A stretch of 64,000 nt of DNA from Bradyrhizobium campsiandrae (GCF_014529705.1 NZ_JAANIH010000013.1:62001-126000); one strand, 5' to 3'; positions 35,872 through 45,993 are shown, counted from the stretch's first letter. The notes: generated from the sequence alone by a model not told the origin. Numbers and translations are program-made.

Positions 35872-37365
35872 ATGACCCCGCCCGCCGCCGCACGCGCCCA
35901 GCACCCCACCGCCACCCTGCGCGACCGGTTGAAGGACCCGTCGCTGCTGAAGGAGGCCTGCTACATCGATGGCGCCTGGGTCGGCACGCCGGTGTTCGCC
36001 ATCAACAATCCCGCCACCGGCGTCGAGCTCGCAAAGGTGCCGCAGCTTGGTGCTGACGACACCACCCGCGCGGTCGAAGCCGCCCAGCGCGCCTTCCCTG
36101 GCTGGGCCAAGCACACCGCCAAGCAGCGCTCCAACATCCTGCGCAAATGGTTCGAGCTGATCATCGCCAACCGTGAAGACCTCGCGCTGATCCTCACCTC
36201 CGAGCAGGGCAAGCCGCTGTCGGAAGCGCTCGGCGAGGTCGATATCGGCGCCGCCTATATCGAGTTCTTCGCGGAGGAAGCCCGCCGCGTCTATGGCGAG
36301 ACCATTCCGACGCAGCGGCCCGATGCGCGGCTGCTCGCGATCAAGCAGCCGATCGGCGTCTGCGGCGCCATCACCCCGTGGAACTTCCCCAACTCCATGA
36401 TCACGCGCAAAGTGTCGCCGGCGCTGGCGGCCGGCTGCACCGTGGTGCTCAAGCCCGCCAACGAGACGCCGCTCTCGGCCTTGGCGCTGGCCGTGCTCGC
36501 CGACAAGGCTGGTATCCCGAAGGGCGTGCTCAACATCATCACCGGTGATGCGCCGCCAATCGGCAAGGTGCTGTGCGAGCATCCGGCGGTGCGCTTCGTC
36601 GGCTTCACCGGCTCGACCGCCGTCGGCAAGATCCTATACCAGCAGGCTTCGGTCGGCGTGAAGCGGCTCGGCCTCGAGCTCGGCGGCAATGCGCCGTTCG
36701 TGGTGTTCGACGATGCCGATATCGATGCCGCGGTCGAAGGCGCGATCGTCTCGAAATATCGCAACATGGGCCAGACCTGCGTCTGCGCCAACCGCATCTA
36801 CGCCCAGGACAAGATCTACGACGAGTTCGTCAAGAAGCTGTCGGCGAAGGTCGCGGCGATGAAGGTCGGCGACGGCACGGAAGCCGGTGTCACGCAAGGG
36901 CCGCTGATCAACATGAAGGCGATCGACAAGGTCGAGCGTCACATTGCCGATGCCGTCAAGCGCGGCGCCAAGGTCGTCACCGGCGGCAAGCGCAGCGAGC
37001 TCGGGCGTTCCTTCTTCGAGCCCACGGTGCTTGCCGACGTCAAGCCGGACTCGCTGGTGGCGCAGGAAGAGACCTTCGGCCCGCTCGCGCCCGTCATCCG
37101 CTTCAAGGACGAAGCCGACGTCATCGCCATGTGCAATGCCTCGCCGTTCGGCCTTGCCTCCTATTTCTACTCCCGCGATCTCGGCCGCGTCTGGCGCGTC
37201 GCCGAAGCGCTGGAGTCGGGCATGGTCGGCGTCAACACCGGCCTCATCACCACCGAAGTCGCGCCGTTCGGCGGCGTCAAGGAAAGCGGCTTGGGGCGCG
37301 AAGGCTCGCGTCACGGCATGGAAGAATATGTCGAGATCAAATACGTGATGATGGCGGGGGTGTGA
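35872..37365 (+). CDS. gabD: NAD(P)-dependent succinate-semialdehyde dehydrogenase
   Basis: Aldehyde dehydrogenase of 497 residues that oxidises succinate semialdehyde to succinate, the last step of GABA degradation. Catalytic Glu269 (GLELGGNAPF) and Cys303 (GQTCVCANRIY) are present, with the cofactor loop FTGSTAVGK and the family ending PFGGVKESGLGREGSRHGMEEY. The CVCANR context around the catalytic Cys is typical of GabD/SSADH. AGGGAG precedes ATG 35872. Monocistronic by context: its 3' end converges with an AraC-family gene eight bases away. Confidence 0.93.
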   Translation: MTPPAAARAQHPTATLRDRLKDPSLLKEACYIDGAWVGTPVFAINNPATGVELAKVPQLGADDTTRAVEAAQRAFPGWAKHTAKQRSNILRKWFELIIANREDLALILTSEQGKPLSEALGEVDIGAAYIEFFAEEARRVYGETIPTQRPDARLLAIKQPIGVCGAITPWNFPNSMITRKVSPALAAGCTVVLKPANETPLSALALAVLADKAGIPKGVLNIITGDAPPIGKVLCEHPAVRFVGFTGSTAVGKILYQQASVGVKRLGLELGGNAPFVVFDDADIDAAVEGAIVSKYRNMGQTCVCANRIYAQDKIYDEFVKKLSAKVAAMKVGDGTEAGVTQGPLINMKAIDKVERHIADAVKRGAKVVTGGKRSELGRSFFEPTVLADVKPDSLVAQEETFGPLAPVIRFKDEADVIAMCNASPFGLASYFYSRDLGRVWRVAEALESGMVGVNTGLITTEVAPFGGVKESGLGREGSRHGMEEYVEIKYVMMAGV

Positions 37366-37373
37366 GGGCCCCA

Positions 37374-38186
37374 TCAGCTCCTGCTTCGGCGCAACTCGGC
37401 AGGACTGTATCCAAGCTCTATCCGCATCCATTTGGCCAGATGGGACTGATGGGCGAAGCCGGCCTCCAGGGCGATGTCGCTGAGCTTGCGATCGCCCTGC
37501 AGGAGGAGCCGGCGCGCATGCGCCAGTCGTCGCTGCAGGACGTAGCGGTGCACAGTGAGGCCCGTGGCCGCCTTGAACCACGTCCTCAAGTGCGAGCTGC
37601 TGACGCCGGCCTGGCGGCAGAGAATGTCGACGGTGAGCGGCTGGTCCAGATTCTGGTCGACATAGGCGGCGATTCTCTGGAGTTGCGCCTCGGAGAGACG
37701 CGTGGTGCGAGGCGGCGCATCGTCTGTCAGCCCAAGCAGTTCGACCGCCAGGGCCATTCCGACATTCTCGGCGAACAGCGGACCGCTCGGCGAGCCCGCC
37801 TGGATGTCGCTTTCGAGCGCCTGCCCGAGCAGGATGATGCGGTCATTTCGCAGCATGTGATGCGTACCAAGCCGGACTGACGTCAATCGCCCCGCCCGGG
37901 ATGCCGCATGATCGAGCATGCCGGGCGCGAGTCGGATCTGGAACGACCGGTAGGGCGTCTCTGCAACGAAGCCTGCAACCGTGCCCGATGGGATCAGATC
38001 GATATCGCCGGCGCGACGCAAATGCGCTTCGCCCGTGGCGAGGCAACGGGAGCGCATGGTGGGTGTGAGATGGATGATGATCCGGTGATCGCCGATCGGT
38101 TCGAGGGCATCAGGATCGGCCTCCGTTCGCGTGGCTGCGGCGATGCCGCCGACCGATGATGACGCTGAACTCGATCTCGCGCGCAT
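37374..38186 (-). CDS. AraC-family transcriptional regulator
   Basis: A 270-residue regulator. The C-terminal 100 residues hold the two helix-turn-helix motifs (LTVDILCRQAGVSSSHLRTWFKAATGLTVHRYVLQRRLAHARRLLLQGDRKLSDIALEAGFAHQSHLAKWMRIELGYSPAELRR). The N-terminal part (about 1-160) is a cupin-like ligand domain without obvious motifs. Divergent from the oxidoreductase and metallo-hydrolase pair with a 119-base spacer, so it likely controls them; that is inference from layout. Start ATG 38186. Confidence 0.9.
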   Translation of the reverse strand: MRARSSSASSSVGGIAAATRTEADPDALEPIGDHRIIIHLTPTMRSRCLATGEAHLRRAGDIDLIPSGTVAGFVAETPYRSFQIRLAPGMLDHAASRAGRLTSVRLGTHHMLRNDRIILLGQALESDIQAGSPSGPLFAENVGMALAVELLGLTDDAPPRTTRLSEAQLQRIAAYVDQNLDQPLTVDILCRQAGVSSSHLRTWFKAATGLTVHRYVLQRRLAHARRLLLQGDRKLSDIALEAGFAHQSHLAKWMRIELGYSPAELRRSRS

Positions 38187-38305
38187 GGCCGGGCTCCAAA
38201 CTGGCTTGGCGGAACGTGCTCGGTATTTGGCGCATCGTGCGCGATTTTCAACGGCTCAAGCGTCAAACAACTCATCTGCCGTTTCGTGACGAACGAGGAC
38301 GTCAA
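38187..38305. promoter_or_regulatory. Divergent promoter region between araC-type gene and oxidoreductase
   Basis: 119 bases between divergent starts containing both promoters by position. A GAGGAC lies nine bases before the GTG at 38306. No clear operator repeat seen. Confidence 0.4.
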
Positions 38306-39193
38306 GTGAGCCACTATGTGATTGTCGGAGCTGGCCCGGTTGGCCGCGAAACCGCTCGCCTTCTGGCAGCGGAGGGACATAGCGTCATCCTCACCAGCAG
38401 GAATGCCGGGTCAATCGACGCAGGGGATGTGCGTACCGTGTCGTCGGATGCCACCGATGTCGCGCAGCTGGCTGCATTAGCCAAGGGCGCGGATGCGATC
38501 TTCATGTGCGCGATGGCGGCCTATCATCGATGGCCGACCGATTTTTTCCCCATCATGGATGGAACGGTCAAGGCGGCCGAGCAAGTTGGCGCCAGACTGC
38601 TCGTTGCCGGGAATGTCTATGGCTATGGCGCGAGAACTGCAGGGCCTCTCACTGCGGATATCGAGCCGGACCCGACCAGCCGAAAGGGCACTGTCAGGCA
38701 CATCATGTGGCAGCGTGCGCGGCGATCGAACGTTCCTGCCATCGAGGTCCGCGCAAGCGACTATCTGGGCAACGGCGCGGTCACGTATTTTTCGCTGCTG
38801 GCCCTGCCGTCGCTGCTCAAGAACGAGCCGGTCTCTTTCCTCGGCGATCCCGATGCGGCGCATGCGTGGAGCTTCACCAAGGATACCGCGAAGACCCTGG
38901 TCGCAGCGTCACGCTACACCGGTGAGTGGGGGCGCGCCTTTCACGTGCCGTCGCAATCGGCATCCGTGCGCGAATTGGTGAAAGGATTCGCGGTCGCGCT
39001 GAAGATCGATAATCCAAAGCTGCTTCGCCTCACTTCGGCCGACCTCGAAGGCATCGGCTTCGGCGAAGCCGTCGAGATGTCCTACTTGTTCGAAAAGCCG
39101 CTTCTGCTTGACGCAGGCGACACGGAGACACTGCTGGGAGTCACCGCGAGCAGCCTGGACGCGATGGTGCGTGACACCCTTGCAGTGCAATGA
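38306..39193 (+). CDS. NAD(P)-dependent epimerase/dehydratase-like protein
   Basis: Extended short-chain dehydrogenase-like protein of 295 residues. A Rossmann nucleotide loop opens the protein (HYVIVGAGPVGRETARLLAAEGHSVILTSRN), followed by a region with GNVYGYGAR and RAKS-like SDYLGNGAVTYFSLLALPSLLKNEP. The usual Tyr-x3-Lys is not evident, as in the NmrA/atypical branch of extended SDRs, so redox activity is uncertain. The GTG at 38306 is chosen because the Rossmann motif follows at once; an earlier ATG (38156) would overlap the regulator. It overlaps the next gene by four bases (ATGA). Confidence 0.72.
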   Translation: MSHYVIVGAGPVGRETARLLAAEGHSVILTSRNAGSIDAGDVRTVSSDATDVAQLAALAKGADAIFMCAMAAYHRWPTDFFPIMDGTVKAAEQVGARLLVAGNVYGYGARTAGPLTADIEPDPTSRKGTVRHIMWQRARRSNVPAIEVRASDYLGNGAVTYFSLLALPSLLKNEPVSFLGDPDAAHAWSFTKDTAKTLVAASRYTGEWGRAFHVPSQSASVRELVKGFAVALKIDNPKLLRLTSADLEGIGFGEAVEMSYLFEKPLLLDAGDTETLLGVTASSLDAMVRDTLAVQ

Positions 39194-40083
39194 AGAACCT
39201 TGGCATGACCAATTCGAATCAATGGCAGGCCGTCGGTCTGAACCGACGGAAAATCGGCGACTACATCGTCACCGCAATCGTCGACGGCTTCATCGTCGCG
39301 CCGTTCGAGCTCCTGTCCGGAGTGGGGCCTGAAGAGGCCATGAACATGACGGTGGCGGCGGGGCGTCCCCGGTCATCCGCAATGACCGTCAGTACCTATC
39401 TGATCGAGGGAAAGGGCCGGACCATCCTGGTTGATGGCGGTGGCGGCGGCATCAATGGCTGGGGTGGCCGGCTGCACACCTCGCTTGCCGCAGCCAACGT
39501 CGATTCGCTCGCCATCGACCAGATACTCCTGACCCATGCCCATCCGGATCACATCGGAGGCCTCGTCGGTGCCTTGCCGTCGGCGCCCCTGTTTCCGAAC
39601 GCCGAGCTCGTGATGCACGATGCCGAATTCGCCTTCTGGACGGATGACGCGAATCTCAACCGGGCGCCGGATATGATGAAGCCGTTCTTCCAAGTCGCCC
39701 GCGCGGTCTTCGAGGCCTATGGCGTGCGATGCCGGACAGTCGGTGCAGGGCAAGTCGCGCCTGATATCGTGATCGAACATCTCCCCGGCCACACCCCCGG
39801 CCATAGCGGCTATCGTATCGAGAGCAGCGGTGCATCCCTGCTGATCTGGGGGGACATCGTTCACTATCCGGATATCCAGGTGACGAGGCCGGAAGTGACC
39901 ATTGCGTTCGATGCGGATCAGCAAGCCGCCAGTGCGACCCGAAAGAAAATGCTGGAGCGCGTGTCCGCGACCGGAGAGCTGATCGCTGGAATGCACCTGA
40001 ATTTTCCGGGATTCGCGCGGCTGTCGAAGAAGGGAGCCTCGTTCGCTATCCGACATGAAGCCTGGTCAGCAGAGCTCATGTGA
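39190..40083 (+). CDS. MBL-fold metallo-hydrolase
   Basis: Metallo-beta-lactamase-fold hydrolase of 297 residues. The zinc motif His116-x-His118-x-Asp120-His121 is in LLTHAHPDHIGG; further ligands lie in LPGHTPGHSGYRIE and late GMHLNFPGF. The overall pattern resembles quorum-quenching lactonases and related hydrolases of the same superfamily, but no substrate can be assigned. The start overlaps the stop of the oxidoreductase (ATGA); a second ATG follows five codons later. Likely co-regulated with it by the divergent AraC-type gene. Confidence 0.88.
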   Translation: MKNLGMTNSNQWQAVGLNRRKIGDYIVTAIVDGFIVAPFELLSGVGPEEAMNMTVAAGRPRSSAMTVSTYLIEGKGRTILVDGGGGGINGWGGRLHTSLAAANVDSLAIDQILLTHAHPDHIGGLVGALPSAPLFPNAELVMHDAEFAFWTDDANLNRAPDMMKPFFQVARAVFEAYGVRCRTVGAGQVAPDIVIEHLPGHTPGHSGYRIESSGASLLIWGDIVHYPDIQVTRPEVTIAFDADQQAASATRKKMLERVSATGELIAGMHLNFPGFARLSKKGASFAIRHEAWSAELM

Positions 40084-40102
40084 CGCCAGAATGCGATCAC
40101 TC

Positions 40103-42337
40103 CTATCGCCTGAGCACCGCAATCGTCCGGTTGGCGAATGTCAGCCGCTCGGCCATGACCGATACGAAATAGGTCAGCAGCTTGTGGCTGAGCGCGGGGT
40201 CTTCCTGCTTGATGGCGTCGAACTGGTGCGTGTTCAGCACGTAGAGCACGCTGTCGACCTCGGCCTGGATGGTGGCGCTGCGCGGTGTCCGTGACACCAG
40301 GCCCATCTCGCCGATCGTGGTGTAGCGCCCGAGGCTGCGGACGCGCGTGGTGCGGTCGTCATCGGCGGGAACCATGATGCCGACGCGGCCTTCGAGGATG
40401 AAGTGCATGGAATCGGCTGCTTCGCCGGCCCGCACGATGATCTCGCCGGCTTCGACCTCGATGCGCTGGCAGCGCCGGATCAGCTCGTCGGCATCGTCCT
40501 CGCTGTCCAAGATGCTCGCGAACCAGTCGCGCAGGCTGGCTTCTTCCCGCGCCAGCCCCTGGTGCTGCGCGATGATCTCGTTCTCGCACCATTCCAGCGC
40601 GTGATCGAGCTCGCCGATGATGGTGACCCCCTCGCCGATAAAGTCGCTGGAGCGCAGCACCTTCTCGGCCGCGGCCGACAGGTGCACCAGGATCAGCTCG
40701 ACGCCGAGCTCGGCGGCGCTGCGCTTGATCTGGGCGAAGCTGTAGGCGGCCGAGGAATCGACGCCGGTGACGAGCTTGAAATCGAACAGCAAATAGCGGC
40801 ATTCCGGGCGCTCCTGCAGCAACCGCTTGACGTGCTGGTAGAGCCGGTTGGCGGAGCCGAAGAACAGGTAGCTCTGGAGGTTGAGGCCCTGGATCTTGCC
40901 GCCATGGGCCAGCAGCACCTCCTGGTCGTCGCGCGAGCGATCGAGCGAGGAGCGGTATTCGGATCCGTCAAAACTGTACTTGATCGATTCCACCCGCGCC
41001 GCGCTGAACGCAAAGGTCGCGCAGCCGATGATGACGCCGATCAAAATGCCCGGCACGAAACCCCAGGCGACGATGATGAAAATAATGGCCACCAGCGACA
41101 GATATTCGAGCTTCGACAGCCGCTTGCGGGATTCGATGATCCATTTGTGCAGTTGATCGGCACCGAGATAGAGCAAGAGGCCGCCGAGCACGAATTTCGG
41201 GATGAAGCCGAGCAGCTCCGGCGCGAGCCCGAGCATCAGCAGCGACAGTGCCGCGGCGGTCAGGCCCGACAGCCGGCCGCGGCCGCCGCTGGAGAAATTG
41301 AGGATGGTGCGGCTGATCGAGCTGCAGCCAGTGTAGCCGCCGAGCACGCCGGTGAGGATGTTGGCCGCGCCCGTGACGTTCAGCTCGCGCTCGAGATTGG
41401 CCTCGCGATGCACCGCGACCTCGATGCCTGTGGTGTTGAACAGCGTGCTCGATGCGGTGACGAAGATGACGGCGACGAGATTGCCGAGCAGGTCGGGCAC
41501 GGCAAACCAGGGATAGCGGGTGATCTCGTCGGCGTGCCAGGGCAGCATGAACGCCGCCCGCGGCGGCGGCTGAAACGTCCAGCCCAGACTATGGGCGGTA
41601 TCGAGCGAGACACCCGAGATCCAGAACGCCAGGTGCGCCGTGATCACGCCGCCAACCAGGATGATCGGCAGGGCGAACGGATTCCGCGAGCGATGCCAGG
41701 TCAGGTACAGCACCAGCGCCATGGTGCAGGCGGCACCGAGCTCCAGCATCGTGGTGCCGTTGGCGAAGCCGGGCAGCGTCGCAAGCTGCACCGGCATGTT
41801 GGTGATGACCCTGATCGCACCGAGCGCAATGAGGAGGCCCGTGGCGCCGAGGAAGCCGCCGACCACGGGATAAGGCACGTAACGGATGGCGCGCCCCATC
41901 CGCGTCAGCCCCAGCCCGCACAGCACGATTCCGGTCAGCACGGTCGACAGGCTGAGCGTGATCAGGACCGGCGAGAGCAGCGGCGCCGACGGATTGGCAG
42001 CTTCGATGTGCTCGACCAGCGAGGCTGCCAGGATTCCCGTGACGGCAGCCGTCGAACTGTCGGGGGCGGCGATCGCGAAGGGCAGGGAGCTGCCGAGCCC
42101 GATCACGAGCGCAAGCACCGCGGAACTGATGAAGGTCGCGGCGATGCCGTAGGACAGGTGAGCCGAGAGCGGCCCGGCAAAGATCAGCAGCGCATAGGAC
42201 AGTCCGAACGTGACGGTGAGAATGCTCGCCGCGCCGCCACCCAGAATGTCATTCAGCGCACGCTTGACGGACGGGCTGACCCCGGTGACCGGTTCAAAGC
42301 CAATAGCAGGATCGGTCACGCTGTGACACTCGCTCAT
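40103..42337 (-). CDS. SulP-family transporter with STAS and cyclic-nucleotide-binding domains
   Basis: A 744-residue membrane protein. Residues about 30-440 are the SulP anion-transporter core (about 12-14 hydrophobic helices; includes DSSTAAVTGILAASL and GGYTGCSSISRTILNFSSGGRGRLSGLTAA). A cytoplasmic STAS domain follows (RYLLFDFKLVTGVDSSAAYSFAQIKRSA), and the C-terminus is a cyclic-nucleotide-binding/CRP-like domain (IRAGEAADSMHFILEGRVGIMVPADDDRTTRVRSLGRYTTIGEMGLVSRTPRSATIQAE). This suggests ion transport, probably of an inorganic or carboxylic anion, gated by cAMP/cGMP; the ligand and cargo are inferred. Lies alone between a metallo-hydrolase and purC. Confidence 0.92.
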   Translation of the reverse strand: MSECHSVTDPAIGFEPVTGVSPSVKRALNDILGGGAASILTVTFGLSYALLIFAGPLSAHLSYGIAATFISSAVLALVIGLGSSLPFAIAAPDSSTAAVTGILAASLVEHIEAANPSAPLLSPVLITLSLSTVLTGIVLCGLGLTRMGRAIRYVPYPVVGGFLGATGLLIALGAIRVITNMPVQLATLPGFANGTTMLELGAACTMALVLYLTWHRSRNPFALPIILVGGVITAHLAFWISGVSLDTAHSLGWTFQPPPRAAFMLPWHADEITRYPWFAVPDLLGNLVAVIFVTASSTLFNTTGIEVAVHREANLERELNVTGAANILTGVLGGYTGCSSISRTILNFSSGGRGRLSGLTAAALSLLMLGLAPELLGFIPKFVLGGLLLYLGADQLHKWIIESRKRLSKLEYLSLVAIIFIIVAWGFVPGILIGVIIGCATFAFSAARVESIKYSFDGSEYRSSLDRSRDDQEVLLAHGGKIQGLNLQSYLFFGSANRLYQHVKRLLQERPECRYLLFDFKLVTGVDSSAAYSFAQIKRSAAELGVELILVHLSAAAEKVLRSSDFIGEGVTIIGELDHALEWCENEIIAQHQGLAREEASLRDWFASILDSEDDADELIRRCQRIEVEAGEIIVRAGEAADSMHFILEGRVGIMVPADDDRTTRVRSLGRYTTIGEMGLVSRTPRSATIQAEVDSVLYVLNTHQFDAIKQEDPALSHKLLTYFVSVMAERLTFANRTIAVLRR

Positions 42338-42552
42338 GAAAATTCCCGCCCGGAGAGGTAGACGAGTGCGAGCCTAGCGCAACAGGATTCTTGCAAATAT
42401 GAAGTATCCGACAGTTCTGGCGGGCTCCGGGTGTGAACGGTCAATCAAATGGTTGAGGGGAAAACCGAAATTGGCGTCGTCCCGGCGAGGCCGGAACGAC
42501 ACCAGAGGGCTTGGCAGCCAACGCTTCTGGAGAGGCGCGCCGGTCTCTCCAC

Positions 42553-42637
42553 GTCATTGCGAGGAGCTCTTGCGACGAAGCAATCCAGAGTCACGCTATG
42601 GAGACAGTCTGGATTTGCTTGCAGCGCTCGCAATGAC
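42553..42637. repeat. Palindromic repeat (GTCATTGCGAG type), copy 2
   Basis: Starts GTCATTGCGAGGAGCTC and ends GCGCTCGCAATGAC, with internal GAAGCAATCCAGA and TCTGGATTTGCTTGC. Diverged copy of 31983-32060. The 322-base gap it occupies (42338-42659) also has a smaller imperfect hairpin near 42478 (GTCGTCCCGGCGAGGCCGGAACGAC region) and no coding signal. Confidence 0.85.
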
Positions 42638-42659
42638 GGAATTCTCGGCAGCGGCTGAG

Positions 42660-43574
<915 letters not shown>

Positions 43575-43651
43575 AGCAGAGCTTTCGCAGACTTGGCTTT
43601 CGGAAAGGATATCCAGCCGCGACTGATGGCACGGCCGAAAGCCGGATTAGC

Positions 43652-44569
43652 CTATTCCGGCAGCGGAATGAACTCATGTTCCTGAGGAACCGCGGCGAAG
43701 CGGCCGGTTTTCCAGTCCTGCTTGGCCTGCTCGATCCGCTCCTTGCTGGACGAGACGAAATTCCACCAGATGTGGCGCGGGCCTTCCAATGCATCGCCGC
43801 CGAGAAACATCATCCGCGTCGCCTTCAGCGCCTTCACGGTGATGCGGTCGCCGGGCCGGAAAATCAGCAGCCGCGGCCCCTCGTAGCGCTCGTTCGCGAT
43901 CTCGACCTCGCCGTCGACCACGTAGATCGCGCGCTCCTCATGATCGGGATCGAGCGGGACACTCGCGCCGGCCACGGCCGTGACCTCGGTGTAGAACCAG
44001 GGCGACACCATTGTGACGGGCGAGGCGATGCCGAACGACGAGCCCGCGATCACCCGTGCGGTAAAATCGCGCTCCGAGATCATCGGCAGATCGCCCGCCG
44101 CATAATGCTGGAACGAGGGATCGATCTCCTCGGAGCCCTCAGGCAGCGCGATCCAGCTTTGCAGGCCGAGCATCTTCTGCCCCGAGGCGCGCTGCGCGTC
44201 TGGGGTGCGCTCGGAATGGGCGATGCCGCGGCCGGCTGTCATCAGATTCATCGCGCCGGGTGCGATCTCCTGCACATTGCCCTCGCTGTCGCGGTGCATG
44301 ATGGACCCGTCGAACAGATAGGTGACGGTGGCCAGGCCGATATGCGGATGCGGCCGTACGTCCATGCCCTTGCCGGAGACGAACTGCACCGGGCCGAAAT
44401 GATCGAAGAAGATGAAGGGCCCGACCATCTGCCGCTTGCCATGCGGAAGCGCGCGCCGCACCGCGAACCCATCGCCGAGATCGCGCGTGCGCGGGACGAT
44501 GACGAGATCGAGCGCATCGCAGGACATGGGATCGCCGAGCACGGGGTCGTTCGAGGGTTGCCAGCTCAT
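43652..44569 (-). CDS. Pirin family protein
   Basis: Bicupin pirin-like protein of 305 residues. The metal-binding cupin motif is HPHIGLATVTYLFDGSIMHRDSEG, and GRGIAHSERT follows. Pirins vary in role (quercetin dioxygenase-like activity or regulation), so only family membership is safe. CAGGAG lies just before ATG 44569. Located between purC and a divergent membrane-anchored AraC-type gene. Confidence 0.9.
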   Translation of the reverse strand: MSWQPSNDPVLGDPMSCDALDLVIVPRTRDLGDGFAVRRALPHGKRQMVGPFIFFDHFGPVQFVSGKGMDVRPHPHIGLATVTYLFDGSIMHRDSEGNVQEIAPGAMNLMTAGRGIAHSERTPDAQRASGQKMLGLQSWIALPEGSEEIDPSFQHYAAGDLPMISERDFTARVIAGSSFGIASPVTMVSPWFYTEVTAVAGASVPLDPDHEERAIYVVDGEVEIANERYEGPRLLIFRPGDRITVKALKATRMMFLGGDALEGPRHIWWNFVSSSKERIEQAKQDWKTGRFAAVPQEHEFIPLPE

Positions 44570-44673
44570 GGTGGACTCCTGTTGACTTTCTTGGGCTCAA
44601 TCGTAGCAGAATTTCGCATCGGCGTCGCGACATAGGGCGCCGTTGCAGGTCGGCAATCGCGCCGCACATTCGG

Positions 44674-44703
44674 TGTCATCGCCCGCGAAGGCGGGCGATG
44701 ACA
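44674..44703. repeat. Hairpin repeat TGTCATCGCCCGC
   Basis: A perfect 13-bp stem (TGTCATCGCCCGC with GCGGGCGATGACA) closed by GAAG. A palindrome family seen in Bradyrhizobium intergenic DNA; here it lies between divergent pirin and araC-type genes. Confidence 0.65.
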
Positions 44704-44786
44704 GTAGTGGCATGGATGGATCTTGAAAAAATGTGGCCAACGAACGATGTTCGACCGACCGAAACCGCGACCGTTGGCTCCAGCCG

Positions 44787-45848
44787 ATGACCCTTGCCGC
44801 CCTCGACCTCGCTTTTCGCGCGGCCAGCGTCGCGCTGCTATCGGTGCTGGCGGCGTCGCTGCTGCATGATTTTCGCAATGTACTTGCGGCCCGTCTCGGC
44901 GCGGCCTTCGTGCTGGGTACGATTGCGCACGCCGTGAGCTATTCACTGGATGTCACGTCGCGGGTCCCGCTCTGGCATGCACCGCTGATCGCAATATCGA
45001 CCGGGACCATTGTGATGTTCTGGCTGTTCACGCGCGCCCTGTTCGATGACGAGTTTCGCCTCCGCTGGTGGCACGGTCTGATCTGGGCGGCGGTCGCGGC
45101 CTTCAGCTTCGCGGGCTGCGTCTGGATTGCACCCAGTGGCCATGTGCGGTTCTCGGTGATGATGGTCAATCTGATCGTGCTCGGCTTCATCGCGCTTGCG
45201 GTCGGACAGATGATCGCCTCCTGGCCGGCTGATCTCGTCGAGCGCCGCCGCCGCGTTCGCGTCTTCATCGTCAGCGCCATCGCGCTCTATGGCGGGCTGA
45301 ACGCGGTACTCCAGATCGCCGTCGCGGGCTACCGCGTCGGCGATGTCGCCGAAACCATCAATGCCGGCGCACTTGCCCTGACCGTCGCGGCGATCGTCTA
45401 TGCCATGATGCGCGTTGACGGAACGGATCTGTTCCCGGCCGCGGCGGAGCCCGCGCCGGCTGGCGTTTTCAGTCAGCCGGCCGCCGATGACGCCGCCGAT
45501 CAAAAGCTCATCGACGCCCTGATGCGGCTGATGGGAGACGAGCGGATCTATCGCCAGGAGAACATCACCATCGGCGTGCTGGCCGGCCGGCTGAAAATTC
45601 CGGAATACCGGCTGCGGCGGCTGATCAACCAGCGGCTCGGCTACCGCAACTTCAATGTGTTCCTGAACAACCACCGCATCGAGGAAGCCAAGGCCGCGCT
45701 GGCCGATCCCGCCCAGGCCGAGGTTCCCGTCACGACCATCGCGATGGACGCCGGCTTCCAGTCCTTGGGGCCATTCAACCGCGCCTTCAAAGCAGTGACC
45801 GGCGTGACGCCGACGGAGTATCGCCGGCTCAAGGCCGACGCGGCCTAG
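44787..45848 (+). CDS. Membrane-anchored AraC-type regulator
   Basis: A 353-residue protein with an unusual layout. Residues about 1-220 hold six or seven hydrophobic segments (LAFRAASVALLSVLAASLL; VPLWHAPLIAISTGTIVMFWLFTRALF; WAAVAAFSFAGCVW; VNLIVLGFIALAVGQMIA; VFIVSAIALYGGLNAVLQIAVAG; AGALALTVAAIVYAM). The C-terminus is an AraC helix-turn-helix pair (ITIGVLAGRLKIPEYRLRRLINQRLGYRNFNVFLNNHRIEEAKAALAD...VTTIAMDAGFQSLGPFNRAFKAVTGVTPTEYRR). It therefore senses a signal at the membrane. ATG 44787 precedes the first helix. The serine hydrolase gene starts 146 bases downstream on the same strand and may be a target. Confidence 0.85.
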   Translation: MTLAALDLAFRAASVALLSVLAASLLHDFRNVLAARLGAAFVLGTIAHAVSYSLDVTSRVPLWHAPLIAISTGTIVMFWLFTRALFDDEFRLRWWHGLIWAAVAAFSFAGCVWIAPSGHVRFSVMMVNLIVLGFIALAVGQMIASWPADLVERRRRVRVFIVSAIALYGGLNAVLQIAVAGYRVGDVAETINAGALALTVAAIVYAMMRVDGTDLFPAAAEPAPAGVFSQPAADDAADQKLIDALMRLMGDERIYRQENITIGVLAGRLKIPEYRLRRLINQRLGYRNFNVFLNNHRIEEAKAALADPAQAEVPVTTIAMDAGFQSLGPFNRAFKAVTGVTPTEYRRLKADAA

Positions 45849-45993
45849 ATTTTAGGTCTCTGAAATCACGTAAGAATTCCGAAATCGACCAGCCCCGATC
45901 AGTTTAGACGAGGCCGATTTCCAAATCCGGCGAGCGCACATCGCCCGCCTCCGGCTTGCTCCCTCGCATTCGCCCCGAAGCCGGAGAAAGCCC

